This document shows, piece after piece, positions 21,012 to 31,444 of a stretch of 39,876 bases of DNA (positions within the stretch are counted from its first letter, which is position 1; the number at the start of each line of letters is the position of its first letter). The DNA is from Allomyces macrogynus ATCC 38327. Lineage: Eukaryota; Blastocladiomycota; Blastocladiomycetes; Blastocladiales; Blastocladiaceae. The notes under the pieces were generated by a model. It saw only the letters and a list, made by a program, of their open reading frames with translations, made no database searches and was not told the DNA's origin. The stretch spans positions 6,688 through 46,563 of the forward strand of contig GG745344.1 of assembly GCA_000151295.1 (NCBI GenBank), written 5' to 3'. The position numbers and the translations under genes are program-made.

Positions 21012-24000
21012 TTACGGTTCGGGCGGCGGCGGCCCCTGCCCACCGGCCGTCGGCGCGCGCGGCTCCACGACAAGCGACCGGCGATACAGATCGTCCTGCG
21101 TCGCGCGGCGCGCGTGCATCAGCTGGTCGGCCAAGTAGTTTTGCAGTTCCGGTACCTCGATCAGCGCGTACGGCACCTGGAACCGCAACAGGTCTGAGAC
21201 AGTGCGAGCTGTTTTCGCGTGCTTGTCGAAATTGATGAGCCGCAGGTCCGGGCCGCGGCGATCCGGGTTGCCGTCGGAGATGAACGTCAGGTCGGTCAAG
21301 TACATGCCTGGCGGGTGGGAACAGTCATTGAGTGAGAATGTGAAGCTGAAGAAAGAGTGCGTGGACGGTGTTCGAGCAGTGGACGCGACGTACCCATGAA
21401 CGGGATGCAAGGCGGCACCGCCGACTTGAGCGTCGCGCGGAAGTTGGCATAGTTGCGCGCGTGGTCCGTGGCCACGCGCATCTCCTCGAGCGTCTCGTGG
21501 TGCTTGCCCGACAAGCTCTGCAACATGGAAAGACAGATCGGGTCAGTCCACGTCCATGAACTCGAAAAACAGGGTATAAACGCACCTCCCATGTCTTGTG
21601 CAGCCGCGAAATTGTCGACGAGTCGAGCGCTGACAAAATCGACCGCAAACTACTGTAGTTGTGGAGCCCTTGGCATTTCTATCCATCCCGCTCGAACCGT
21701 CAGTATCTCATTCAAGTCAATGATCATACGACATCGATCAAAACGTACGTTTGCGACGCGAATCCAATACTTGATCACATTTGCGCGCTTCTTGGCATCC
21801 CCCTCGGCCAACACCGTCTCAGCGACCCACGCCGAAATATCCGTCGAGCACTGCACCATGGCCTTGACGTTCAGCGCGACCGGCTGGTGCTTTTTCGAGA
21901 AATCCAAGTTGAGCAACTCGTGCGGCCGAATCGCGGCAAACAGGTGATACTCGTAGAGGGTCAACTGGCGCGCCATTTCCAGCGGATCCACGTCGGCAAA
22001 ACTCTTGACGGGCAACTTGGGCATGTTTGGCGGCGGCCCACCGGCTTGGTTCTGCTGCTGCGCGCGCAACGCCGCGGCAGCCCGGCCCGATGCCGGCATC
22101 AACTTGGCGGGACTTCCGAGTCCCATGGCGACGATGCGCTTGTGCACGTTCTCGAAAATGCGTTTCCCCTTGCCCGGCATGACGGGTTCCATGAGCTCCA
22201 TGGCCAGTGCCTGCATCGCGTGCAAACACTTGTCGTCCTCGTCGTCGAGGTAGTACTTTTCGAGCCACACCTTCATGACATTGAAGACGCGCAGCCGGAT
22301 CGGCGTCTGCTTCTTCTCGCGCCACTCCTGTTCCTCGAGCGGCGTCAGACCCGGCGGGCAGGTGATCGTGAACCGCGCCTTGAGCGCGTTCAAGAACGCC
22401 TCGGTCGTCGTGAACGAGTGGAACGTGAGCAAGAACGCCTGTAGGTAGGTCGCGTCAATCGTCGTATCGTGCAGCGTCAACCGCTCGACCAGCGCATCGA
22501 GCGTGCCGCCATTCACTTGGCCTTCCATGTTCAACGTCAAATCGCCCGGCGCGTGATCGTGCTCGAGGAACCACTTCTTGGCCTGCGTCGGCGCCGTACT
22601 GTGGTGCTGCATCCCGTGCGCGACCGCCGACGAATCCTCGCCGAAAAACTTGGACAGCTTGTTACTGTCGAGCGACGATAAACTGCTCGCCGTTCCGACA
22701 CTCGCGAGCCGTTGCCCGCGCGGACCCGTGACCATCTTGTCGGTACTCGCCGAGTTCAACGTTTCAGAACTGCGCGAATCGAGGAACCCAGGCGGCGCCG
22801 TGGCTTTCCGCGACGGTGCCGTCGACGGCGATACGAGAATGTCCGACGATTCGCTGAGACTCGTGCCCGATCGGTGCAGCGGCGGGGCGAGCGGCGGCGG
22901 GACGATCGGTTGCGACCGGTTGGCGGTGCTCGTCGTCGATCCAGTACCCGCGGGCGCATCGATTGCGGGAATGCGCGCAAGCGAGCCGTGTGCGGGCGTC
23001 GTGATCCCGGAATTGCTGCTGGGCGAGAGCGACATGGCGCGCCGCTGCAAGTTGAGCAAGTTGTCGGGCGGGTTCGCTGACGGTGCCGCCGTCGGTGCCG
23101 CCGAGGATCCCGTCCCGCCATTGCCGACATCGCCCACGGCCGCGAGTTCATCGAGCACCGCTAGTTCCTTCCACGCCTTTTCCTCAATCAGCAACTTGGT
23201 CGCCGTGCACATGGTCACGACTGCCGCGTTGACGTGCTTGGCCGACGCATCCAATAACGCCAGCGCATTAAATGGCGCAAACTCGTCCATGGCTGTGCGC
23301 GCCGCCGTAATCAAATCATTCACGGCCAAGTATAACTGGTCCTTGTGCGCGGCAAACTGCTTGCCGAGTTCTGCCAGCGGCCCATCCGCATTACCACCAC
23401 GCGGGAGCGCCGGTTCCTCGAGAAACGAGAGCAACTGCCCCGCGCGGTTCACGATATCGCGCGTGATCACAATCACGTCGGGCGAACATGCGCGGTCCGC
23501 TTCGGCTTTCGCGTGCAGTGCGTTAACCCCATCGTGAATCGCGTGAGCGTCAGTGTCCAGCCGCATCGCCATTTCCACATCCGTCAATTGCGCCGTCGCC
23601 GCGAGTTCGTCACGGTGCAAGTGCCCGTGATCGTCGCGCACATCGACCAGAACCACCTGCGCGGCCTGCGCGGTCGCAACAAACCCACGTAAGGCCAAGA
23701 GCACTTGTCCGGCCTGCCGCCGCATCCGCGGAACCGCGTCGGGCGGCGGCCAGATCCCGCTCGCGACGCGTGCGGCAAAGACGAGTTTCGAGACGCCCAT
23801 GACGAGGTGCTGGTAGTGCGGGAGTAAGCCAGCGGGCGAGTGGAGGACGGGAGCGGTCGGGGACGTCGCGCCGCACGCGTGGAGCAGGACGTGGACGGCA
23901 CGGACGGTCCCACGGGCCTTGGCCACGTAGAGGTGCCGGTCGCCGGCCTTGGCGGCCGAGTTGAAGTCGGAAATGACAGAGAGGATGTTGGAGATGAGCG

Positions 24001-25155
24001 AGTCCCACGAGGTGGCAGCGGCGGTTGTGGTAGGGATCTGCGCGGCTGCAGGGGCTGCGTCGGTGCTGGTGCCGTTGAACCGCGCCGCGAGCGACTTGAA
24101 CGCCGACGAGTCGGACCGGTTGCGGTACTACACAGTTGGAGCGAGGTGGTAAGACCACTGCCATCCCAAAACTCAATCGAGTGCGTCGTCTCCATCCGTA
24201 CCTCGCGCTCCGCATCCGTCAGCGGCATCGAGCCAACATTCCCCGTCGTCCCCATCCCAGTCGTGCCGGGCCGCTCCCACTGCGTCGCGTTCGTAGAGGT
24301 ATTGAAATAATAGATTTGGCCCTGCGAGGTCCGGCGCATGCGCCAGTCGGGCGGCAAGGAGACCGGTTCCGTGTCGAGTGCGGCCGTCTCGGGCTTGATG
24401 CTCGAGTGGCGCGGCGGCGGGGCCGTCGTAGCCGTAGCCGTCGTGGCGGTACCCGTGCTGCTCGTCGGGGCCGCGACCAACGTCGAAGACGAGGCGGTCG
24501 TGTGCAGGTCCGAGTTGGATCCGGTGAGCATGGCGGCGATCTTGTCGAGCGCGCGGATCTTTTCGTCGAATTGAAACTGGTAGAGGTCACAGAGACGCGT
24601 CAGTTGCGGCACGAGTCGAGAAAACTGACCAACAGCAAACAGTACCTGCGACGACTCGCGCTCCTCCTTGTGCGGCGGCAACTGCCCCGCCACCGCCGCC
24701 ATTTTCACAGGCGAGACGGCCGACGCAATCCCCGAGTCCCGCACTCCAGAAATCCCGCACGTTTCAATCGGTGACGTCCCCGCCGACACTGGCACGTCCG
24801 AAACGGGCCGCGCCGACCGGCGGTACAAACTATCGGCATCACTACTCTCATCCCACTTTTCCTCGGCGCGCAGCGGGTGCACGACGCGCACCAATTCGTC
24901 GTTATTCAGTGCGCGCACAAACGTGCTCGGGAACCACCCGCGCGCGTGGCCCTGGCGAATGCCCTCCCACCAGCCGGACTCGTGTTTTTCGAGCACGGCG
25001 AGCAGGTCGCCGGCAACGAGGGAGATGCAGTTGGGTTCGGTCGCGCGCCAATCAAAGACGGCGAGCGCATGGTCGATGGGGCGCGGGAGCGGGCCGGTCG
25101 GCATGGTGCCGGCGGCGCCGGGAGCATGACCCGCAGTGGGCCCCGAAGTGGCCAT
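21012..25155 (-). CDS. Cdc25-type Ras guanine-nucleotide exchange factor with SH3 and WW domains, five exons
   Basis: It loads Ras with GTP, upstream of adenylate cyclase and PKA in many fungi. Exons: 25155-24202, 24127-21745, 21668-21586, 21517-21394 and 21307-21012; introns of 74, 76, 68 and 86 nt all restore frame. The product has about 1279 residues. An SH3 domain lies at about residues 28-82 (ALAVFDWRATEPN...GWWEGI...GWFPSTF). A WW domain follows near 270-300 (LPPDW...GQIYYFNTSTNATQWERP). After a helical region and a Ser/Thr/Pro-rich linker comes the REM/RasGEF-N domain (VNGGTLDALVERLT...AFLLTFHSF). The CDC25 catalytic domain runs from DPLEMARQLTLYEYHLF through RVANVRLHNYSSLRSILSAL, SRLHKTWE, GMYLTDLTFISDGNPDRR and LINFDKHAK. 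All catalytic-core segments look intact. Three decayed relatives or copies lie to its right and left in this window. Confidence 0.95.
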
Positions 25156-25729
25156 GGTGACGGCGACTGGATCAGCCGCGAGTCGACGTCGGGCAGGGAA
25201 CGGGCACGCGTTTTGCGGGGAAAGACAGACGGTTCCGGGGATCTTGACGTGAAACCGAGGGCCAGAGAACGCGTTCGAGTGGTGATCGGACGGCGCGCGA
25301 GGTGCACGAGGTCGCTGGACGAGCAGAGCAGGTCGACCGAGTGCGAAAACAACGCGGTCGCGGCGGCGACGCGTGAAAAACGGGTGCGCGAGTAGAATGC
25401 GGCAAGTTGCTGCCGAGAAATGAGCGAGGAAGAGCGTTGGCGCTTTTGGGCAGAGGGACGCGTGGGTCGAGGAAATTTGCCCTTAAGTTGGTTGATCACA
25501 CCAGAAACTGACAAAAGAGAACCGAGAGAGAGGACAGCGTGGCGCGTCTCCCACTTGCCCTTCACACGTAAACATCTCTCCTCAAACCAAAGCCATGACA
25601 CGACTGCTGACGACGCGGCTGTCTTCACCCTCACCCTCTTCGCGAGCGAGCGAAAGGTCCCTCCTGAATCGACGAGCAAAGCAATCCCTGGACGCCAATC
25701 ATCCCTATATACAATCCCCGACAGACCCT
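25156..25729. other. Intergenic region, RasGEF promoter
   Basis: About 570 bases lie between the start of the RasGEF gene and the stop of the Mis12-like gene; both are on the minus strand. It should hold the RasGEF promoter and the Mis12-like 3' end. No further gene is seen. Confidence 0.55.
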
Positions 25730-26798
25730 CTATGCCGCAACTCTCCTCACGCCACCACGATCCACCAACAGCTCGCCCGCATCGTCCAAAACGGCGCTAA
25801 TCGCCAGGTCGTGCGCGTACTCGTCGAGCAATGCATGTGGGAGAACCTCATCGCCGCGACCATGGCCGTCGTCTTCCGTCTCGACGGGCTGAACGACGCG
25901 CCCCACTTCCTGGCGCACCCAAGCGACCGTCTTGCTCCGCACGCCCGCTGGTGCCGGTGCGAGGCCCGTGAGCACGGTCTGTGTGGTCGCGGTGAGGTCG
26001 GCGACGGGTTGGGTGAGGTCTAGCAGTACCGCGAGTCGGTGAGCAATTCGCAGAAAGCGCGAATCGAGCCAAAAAATAATAGGACATACCAATGACGGGC
26101 GCCGATTCCAGCGAGGCCAGAGCGGCCTCGACCGACTCGAGCGCCTGAATCTGGTCGGCCATGTGCGCCGACGCGACGGATAGCCGGTCTTGCAGCGTGC
26201 GCAGTGCGTAGAGTCGGTGCCGCAGCTGGTGCATGTTGTGGTCGAGCGCGGCTTCTTCGCCTGGTTGTGGTGAGGAGAGGTCCTGTTCCGACGCATGCAG
26301 GGCGGTGTGAGAAAGCGTTCATGACTCGAATTCCGGGCAATGAAGTAAAAAGGTTACCTGCTCGTGCGGCAGCGGCAGGTAGAGGTTGGGCGGCACGGCA
26401 AAGACGGCCTGCATCGCATAAATTTCGAATCGGGTCCAGTCCTTGTCGAGTGCGGCCGAGAAGCGCGACTCGAGCGCAAACGCGGCCTGGTCGTCGAGGT
26501 GCGGCACGTGGCCGTCGGTCCAGATGGGCAAGTTCTCCTGCAGTTCGTCGAGCAGGTTGTGCACCAGGGTCTGGTTGACAGAATTGATCACGTCGTCAAT
26601 GGCCTCGAGCGGAGGGCAGGCGAGGACGGTGTGCAGCAGCTCGTTGTTGTGGATTTCCATGACGTCGTCCGGACTCGGGTACTGTTCTTGTGGAAGCGTC
26701 GAGGCGGCCGCGTGGCGGTCGTGGCCGTCATGGTCGGGATGGTGCGGGACGGGGCCGCGGTGGTCGCGGCCGGGAGGCGGGGCGGGAGGACGGGCCAT
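25730..26798 (-). CDS. Mis12/Mtw1-like kinetochore protein, three exons
   Basis: Mis12 (yeast Mtw1) is a subunit of the MIND/Mis12 complex that links centromeric CENP-C/CENP-A chromatin to Ndc80 at the kinetochore. Exons are 26798-26358, 26282-26090 and 26019-25730; introns of 75 and 70 nt restore frame; the product has 307 residues. After a Pro/His/Asp-rich leader of about 50 residues the family core reads PPLEAIDDVINSVNQTL, then FALESRFSAALDKDWTRFEI, YAMQAVFAVPPNLYLPLP and HEQ. The pattern 'IDDVINSVN...ALDK..D.FEIY....F.VPP' is typical of fungal Mis12. Exon 2 is heptad-like (LRHRLYALRTLQDRL), fitting the coiled-coil rod. Exon 3 is family-variable and ends VRRVAA. Assignment rests on the N-terminal head; no homology could be run. 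Confidence 0.85.
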
Positions 26799-26993
26799 GG
26801 CGAGAGTCGGTCAGGAGACGGATTGGCGGTGCTGCAGACAGATTGCAGCAAGTGCGGAGTCCAGGTCGGCGTGGTGGGCGGCGTGGTCGTTGCCCGCGAT
26901 GCCGTCGAAGATGGCGGCAGCGCTGGATGCGGTGCGTGTTTGCGGTGGACCACGTCAGACGACACGAGAAAGGTGCGCGCCAGCCCACCCCAC

Positions 26994-27083
<90 letters not shown>

Positions 27084-27420
27084 ATCAGCGCAAAAGCATG
27101 TGCCCAACGATGCGCCCGGCTGCGCCCGACAGCATGACCTAAGAATCACGGGCAAATGAGGTCGCGCGTGCGTTCGCTCCGGTTGCGCCTGTTGGGCTCT
27201 GGCAAGCTTGCCTCTCCACTTGCAGCGCGCAGTCGCTCCTCTCCTCCACGCCCGTCCTCCACCGTTGCTCCACCGTCGCCGTCGTCGTGCTCGTCTTGCT
27301 GCCGCCGCACGAACCTACTTTGCACCAACTGCAACCGCCCCTGCAAGCAAGGACCGACCGTCGGCACCGTCAACCGCCTCTCGCTGCACCTTTCCGACCC
27401 TTCTCGCGCACGCATTACCA
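26799..27420. promoter_or_regulatory. Divergent promoter region with CA microsatellite
   Basis: The Mis12-like gene (minus) and the acidic-protein gene (plus) start on either side of this 620-base region, so both promoters must lie here. It is dominated by the CA tract at 26996-27084. The last 250 bases before 27421 are C/T-rich, as in fungal promoters. Confidence 0.5.
26996..27084 (+). repeat. (CA)n microsatellite, about 44 units
   Basis: An uninterrupted CA dinucleotide tract of 89 bases. Frames across it that encode Thr/His or Val/Cys repeats are artefacts of the repeat. Confidence 0.97.
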
Positions 27421-28244
27421 TGTCGGCACCCTCGTCACCCGCTCTGCCGCCCACCGACGCCGAGGCCGCGCCCGCGCTCGTCGACCTGACCGAGGCTGTG
27501 CCCGCCAGCGATGATGCTGTCTCGTCCACGACCACCAGCACAACTGTCACGACCACCGTGCACGAGACCGACGACGGCCATGTCATCGAGGAAGTCGTCG
27601 AGGAGGTCGTCGAGGAGGAGCTGATTGACGCGCCCGTTGTCAACGAGCCGGCACCCGATGCCGATGCTAATGCCGACGAACCCGTCACCGTCGACCCCGA
27701 GGAGGTCGTTGACCGTGCAGTCGAACCCGCTGCCGCCGACGACGACGAGGCGGTGCCAGAACCCATCGCCGAGTCAGTGACCGACTCGGGCCTGCTCGTC
27801 GACCCGCCAACGCCCGTCAAAGAGGAGGCGGCGAACGCTCCTGCCGCTGCAAGCGATGCCGTTGCCGATGCGGTTCCTCCCGTCATCGACCCGGTCGCCG
27901 CCGCCAATGCTGCCGCTGCTGCATCCTCGGCGCCAAAGTGCCCATTTGCCGGCGCCGACGCCATCAAGGACCCGCTCGCCGACGTGCACCAAATCCTCGC
28001 CGATAACGCGCACAAGATTGCCGCTGCCGCGGCCCGCATTGGGTGTCGGAATCGAGGGCCACCGAGGCCGAACCAGCAGCAGTCGTCGCTGACGCCGATG
28101 CCGATATCGAGGCCGATGCTGATGCCGATGCCGACGATAAACCGCGCGGTCGGTCCCCCGCGCCCGACGGCGACTCGGACTTGCACATTGAGGAAGAGGA
28201 TACTGCCGACCGTCCCGCGCGTTTGCCATCCCCACTGCGCGCCG
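27421..28244 (+). CDS. Ala/acid-rich protein of unknown function, truncated by assembly gap, one frame break
   Basis: I do not recognise this gene. The ATG at 27421 is in 'taccATGtcg'. The protein begins MSAPSSPALPPTDAEAAP and is rich in Ala, Val, Asp, Glu and Pro, with an acidic patch (VIEEVVEEVVEEELIDAP) and, after about residue 180, a more ordered segment (KCPFAGADAIKDPLADVHQI then LADNAHKIAAAAARI). The frame then breaks at about 28040 (a GGG run); the +1 frame continues with SESRATEAEPAAVVADADAD and other acidic text to the gap at 28245. The joint is probably a single-base error, since both frames keep the same acidic composition. The 3' end is lost in the gap; the sequence beyond the gap is not its continuation but a copy of another locus. 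Confidence 0.6.
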
Positions 28245-28344
28245 NNNNNNNNNNNNNNNNNNNNNNNNNNNNNNNNNNNNNNNNNNNNNNNNNNNNNNNN
28301 NNNNNNNNNNNNNNNNNNNNNNNNNNNNNNNNNNNNNNNNNNNN
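28245..28344. other. Assembly gap (100 N)
   Basis: A block of exactly 100 N, the conventional placeholder for a gap of unknown or estimated size between contigs. Any frame that spans it is meaningless. Confidence 0.99.
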
Positions 28345-28835
28345 CCGACGAAACGACGAACACGACAGCCGCGCAAGTCGCGACCGAACTCGTAACCCTG
28401 CCCTCCGGTCACGTCGCGGCCATCACGTCCGACGGCACCGTCACCTTCTATACGCGCAACGCCGGTGACGCCGCGGCGCGGTCCGACTTGCAAGTCAACC
28501 ACCAGCTGTTTGCGGCCGGGTGGATCCCGACGGCTGCTGGTGCCGCCGTTGTCGCATGCGCGCACGACGGGACGACCTACATGGTGGATGCGACGCTCGA
28601 CGCGGTTCAAGTCGTTGCGCGGGATCGAGTCGCCGGTTTTGTCGCTGGTCCGTTGGCGGTGGCGCCGGGCGTGCACCGCGTATGCTTGGTGTATGTGAAT
28701 TTCGAGAACCGGGTCGAGGTCGTGCACGCGGACGTGGCCCGGTTGGGGAGGAACGGAATGCGGTTGCGTGATGCGACCGAGGTGGTGCCGGGGTTGGGTC
28801 GTGAGGAGATTGCAGCGGCGTTGTATGCATTTTGA
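28345..28835 (+). pseudogene. 3' fragment of ITFG2-like gene (copy 2)
   Basis: It encodes the last 155 or so residues of the ITFG2-like protein with intact frame and stop, identical to 16518-17008 except beside the gap. Upstream exons are not present in the window. Either the rest is missing (a truncated duplicate) or it lies in the gap. Confidence 0.8.
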
Positions 28836-29361
28836 GATCACATATTTCTTCCAGCTGTGATCCATTGAACTGCAAGTTCGCTTTGTTTTGCCGACGTGAC
28901 TTCAATTTCCCATTGCTCGTTCACTTTGCGGCTGTAAAAACTTCCATTCTCCCGCTTTCCAATCCCCCAACTGGGTTGAACGATCCTGTGAACGCGCTCC
29001 GCCCACGAAGGCCGCGCGCATGGACCACTTCAACACCTCTAGTGCCACCGCGCGGCGACCGCAGTGCGACCGCGCTGCAGCGAGATATGCGCGTCATCTC
29101 ATCCGTTTCCGCGACTGCTCGATCTTCAGTGACGTTGGCCCCATCGGCGAAGGAATGAAGGAGGAAAGTCCCCGTTGCATGCATTTCGAGATCATGGATT
29201 TCGTATGTTCTCACCCGCATTCCGATCCTCAAGCTGTGTTGAACGATCTTATGTCCGCACTCCGCCCACGAAAGCCGCACGCACGGACCAATTCACCGCC
29301 TCTTGTGCCACTGCGTGGCGACTGCAGTGCGAAGGCGCCACAGCGAGATATTTACGTCGTC

Positions 29362-30477
29362 ACCAGCGACTGGCGGTACAGGTCTTCCTGCGTCACACGG
29401 CGTTCGTGCATCAACTGGTCGGTCGGTCAAGTAATTTTGCAGGTCTGGTACCTCGATCAGCGCACACGGCAACTGGAACCGCAACAAGTCCGTGACGGTG
29501 TGCGCCATTTTCGCGTGCTTGTCGAAACTAATGAGCCACAGGTCGGGGCCGCGCCTGTCCTGGTTGCCGTTGAAGATGAAGGTCAGGTCGGTCAGGTACA
29601 CGCCTATTCGCGAAAAATGAGTTAGGGAGGGTGTGAGTGAGTTTGGGATGCGAAAGAGGGGGCGGATGCGGCGTTGAAGCGCACCCATGAATGGGATGCA
29701 CGGTGGCACCACCGACTTGAGCGTCGCCCGGAAAGTGGCGGAGTTGCGGGCATAGTCCGTGGCCGCGCGCATTTCCTAGTGCGTCTCGTGGCGCTTGCCC
29801 AACAGACTCTGCAAGTGGTTTAGGTGAAAAGGTCAGTGAAAGGCTTCATGACCGCAACAATCAGCATCAGCTAGCGCACCTCCCATGTCTTGTCCAGCCG
29901 CGAAATCGCCGACAAGTCGAGACAAGATCGACCACATACTGATGTAGTTGTGCAGTCCTTGGCAATTTTTATCGGGCGAATCGTCATCATCCTAATCATC
30001 GCACATCTTACCCCAAAACCCATCCGAACGCACTGGCGTTCGCACCGCGCAACTCGAATTTAATACTTGATATTTTTTTGCACGCTTCTTGGCATCATAC
30101 CCCTTTGGCCAGCACCATCCCAGTGACCACGCCAAAATATCCGTCAAGCACTCACCCTGGCCTTGACATTCAACACAACCAGCTGATGCTGTTTCAAAAC
30201 AGCACATCGAGTGTCCCACCATTCAATTGGCCCTCCAAGCTCAGAGAGAGGGCGACATAACGCACTGCTGCAATTGAGCATGCAGCAGGCACTGCAGCCA
30301 TCATCATACATCCTGTCCTGCCATTGACGCCAGCATCCTCCACAGCCACCAACCATCGAGCGCCACGAGTTCCATCCACCTTTTCCTCAATCGACAACTT
30401 GGTCGCCATGGTCCCCACCACCGCATCCACGTGCTTGACCAACGCATCCAACAATGCCAGCACATGCAGGCCCTCAT
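29362..30477 (-). pseudogene. Decayed RasGEF copy, minus strand (copy 2)
   Basis: Identical to the remnant at 17535-18650, including its frame breaks and its two internal deletions. Such identity in sequence under no selection means that the duplication is very recent or an assembly artefact. Confidence 0.85.
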
Positions 30478-31244
30478 GGCAAGGCTCAGTACCTCAGGAA
30501 TCATCCTCGGGTTCTGTTCCGTTCTGAACGTCGTGCGGACTGAAAACTGCTTAGTGTTGGTTTTCCGGAACCGAATCAGTTCCAACTCGGCATCAATGTT
30601 TAGCGAATCGAGTGTGCAATCACTCGACTTGGCAATTCGTCCAACGATTGTGTGCAACAGCAACTGTGTTGCCAGGCCATAGCTCCAGAATGCCATGCGA
30701 ATATGGGGCAAGAAGCAGCGAGGGCAAACGCATGGCTTCTTGCCTGCGTCAGCAGAAAAGGGACAGTGCCGGACACTCGCCAGCACTGCAGCAGGAGCAA
30801 TTGGGTTAATGACGAGACGAAGAGCGTCAGTGAACTCAATGGGCGCTGGCAAATCCATTCATACAGCACAAGTCGTAAAATGAGCTCTGGTGTCATCGTC
30901 GTGCACAGTCAACAGCCAGCACCAGTTGATGGCAGCCGTGGCGACCATTTTGGGACCAGCGTTGAGGACGGCACAATTGTCGGCAGCAAAATCATGGGCT
31001 TTCGACTACCGAGCAAACGCGAAACTTGTGCGGAGGGACTTGGGAAGCGAGCCAGCACAGCGCCACCTGCGCCCGGAAATGAGTCGGCCATGTTGACGGC
31101 CCGGAGACAGAGCAGCGCGAGCAGCGGGATTGCGGCAAGTTGGCGCTCATGAAGCGACCGCGGAGCTTGTTATGTCGTGGTGAACGCGAGATTCGGAGAG
31201 CGAGCGATGCTGTCGGCCGAGGATGCTGCAGGGGAGTGGCCCCA

Positions 31245-31444
31245 CAATTACAGCAGCCTGCGGTCGATTTTGTCGGCACTCGACTCTCAACGATTTCGCG
31301 GCTGCACAAGACGTGGGAGGTGTGCTTGTGGATGCCCCTCTTCACGGTGATCGGTAAATGAACTGACCCAACAACCATGTCCGCGACCTCGGGCAAGCAC
31401 CACGAGACGCTCGAGGAGATGCGCGTGGCCACGGACCACGCGTA
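31245..31444 (+). pseudogene. Truncated RasGEF catalytic fragment, plus strand (copy 2)
   Basis: It carries the SSLRSILSALDS and HHETLEEMRVATDHA pieces as in 19418-19617 and then stops at the duplication border, so the last-exon-like part found in copy 1 is absent. Confidence 0.8.

Larger units (their letters stand above)
28345..31444 (+). repeat. 3.1-kb segment duplicated from 16518-19617 (copy 2)
   Basis: Same orientation as copy 1, offset 11827, with no difference noticed after the first 17 or so bases beside the gap. The left end is cut by the gap in the middle of an ITFG2-like exon. At the right end, after the shared ACGCGTA, copy 1 continues in RasGEF-like sequence whereas copy 2 changes abruptly to unrelated DNA. 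This makes copy 2 the derived location, if it is real. Confidence 0.95.

Noticed and set aside
24128..24201. Frame break in the RasGEF between the WW domain and the helical region
   Set aside because: It is explained by a 74-nt GTACGG...GTAG intron whose removal restores frame exactly.
26588..27159. Frames with long Val-Cys or Thr-His repeats
   Set aside because: Translations of the CA microsatellite, not genes.
27156..28835. Open frame of 559 codons crossing the N block
   Set aside because: The 100 N translate as unknown residues; left and right parts come from unrelated genes (acidic protein and ITFG2-like 3' end).
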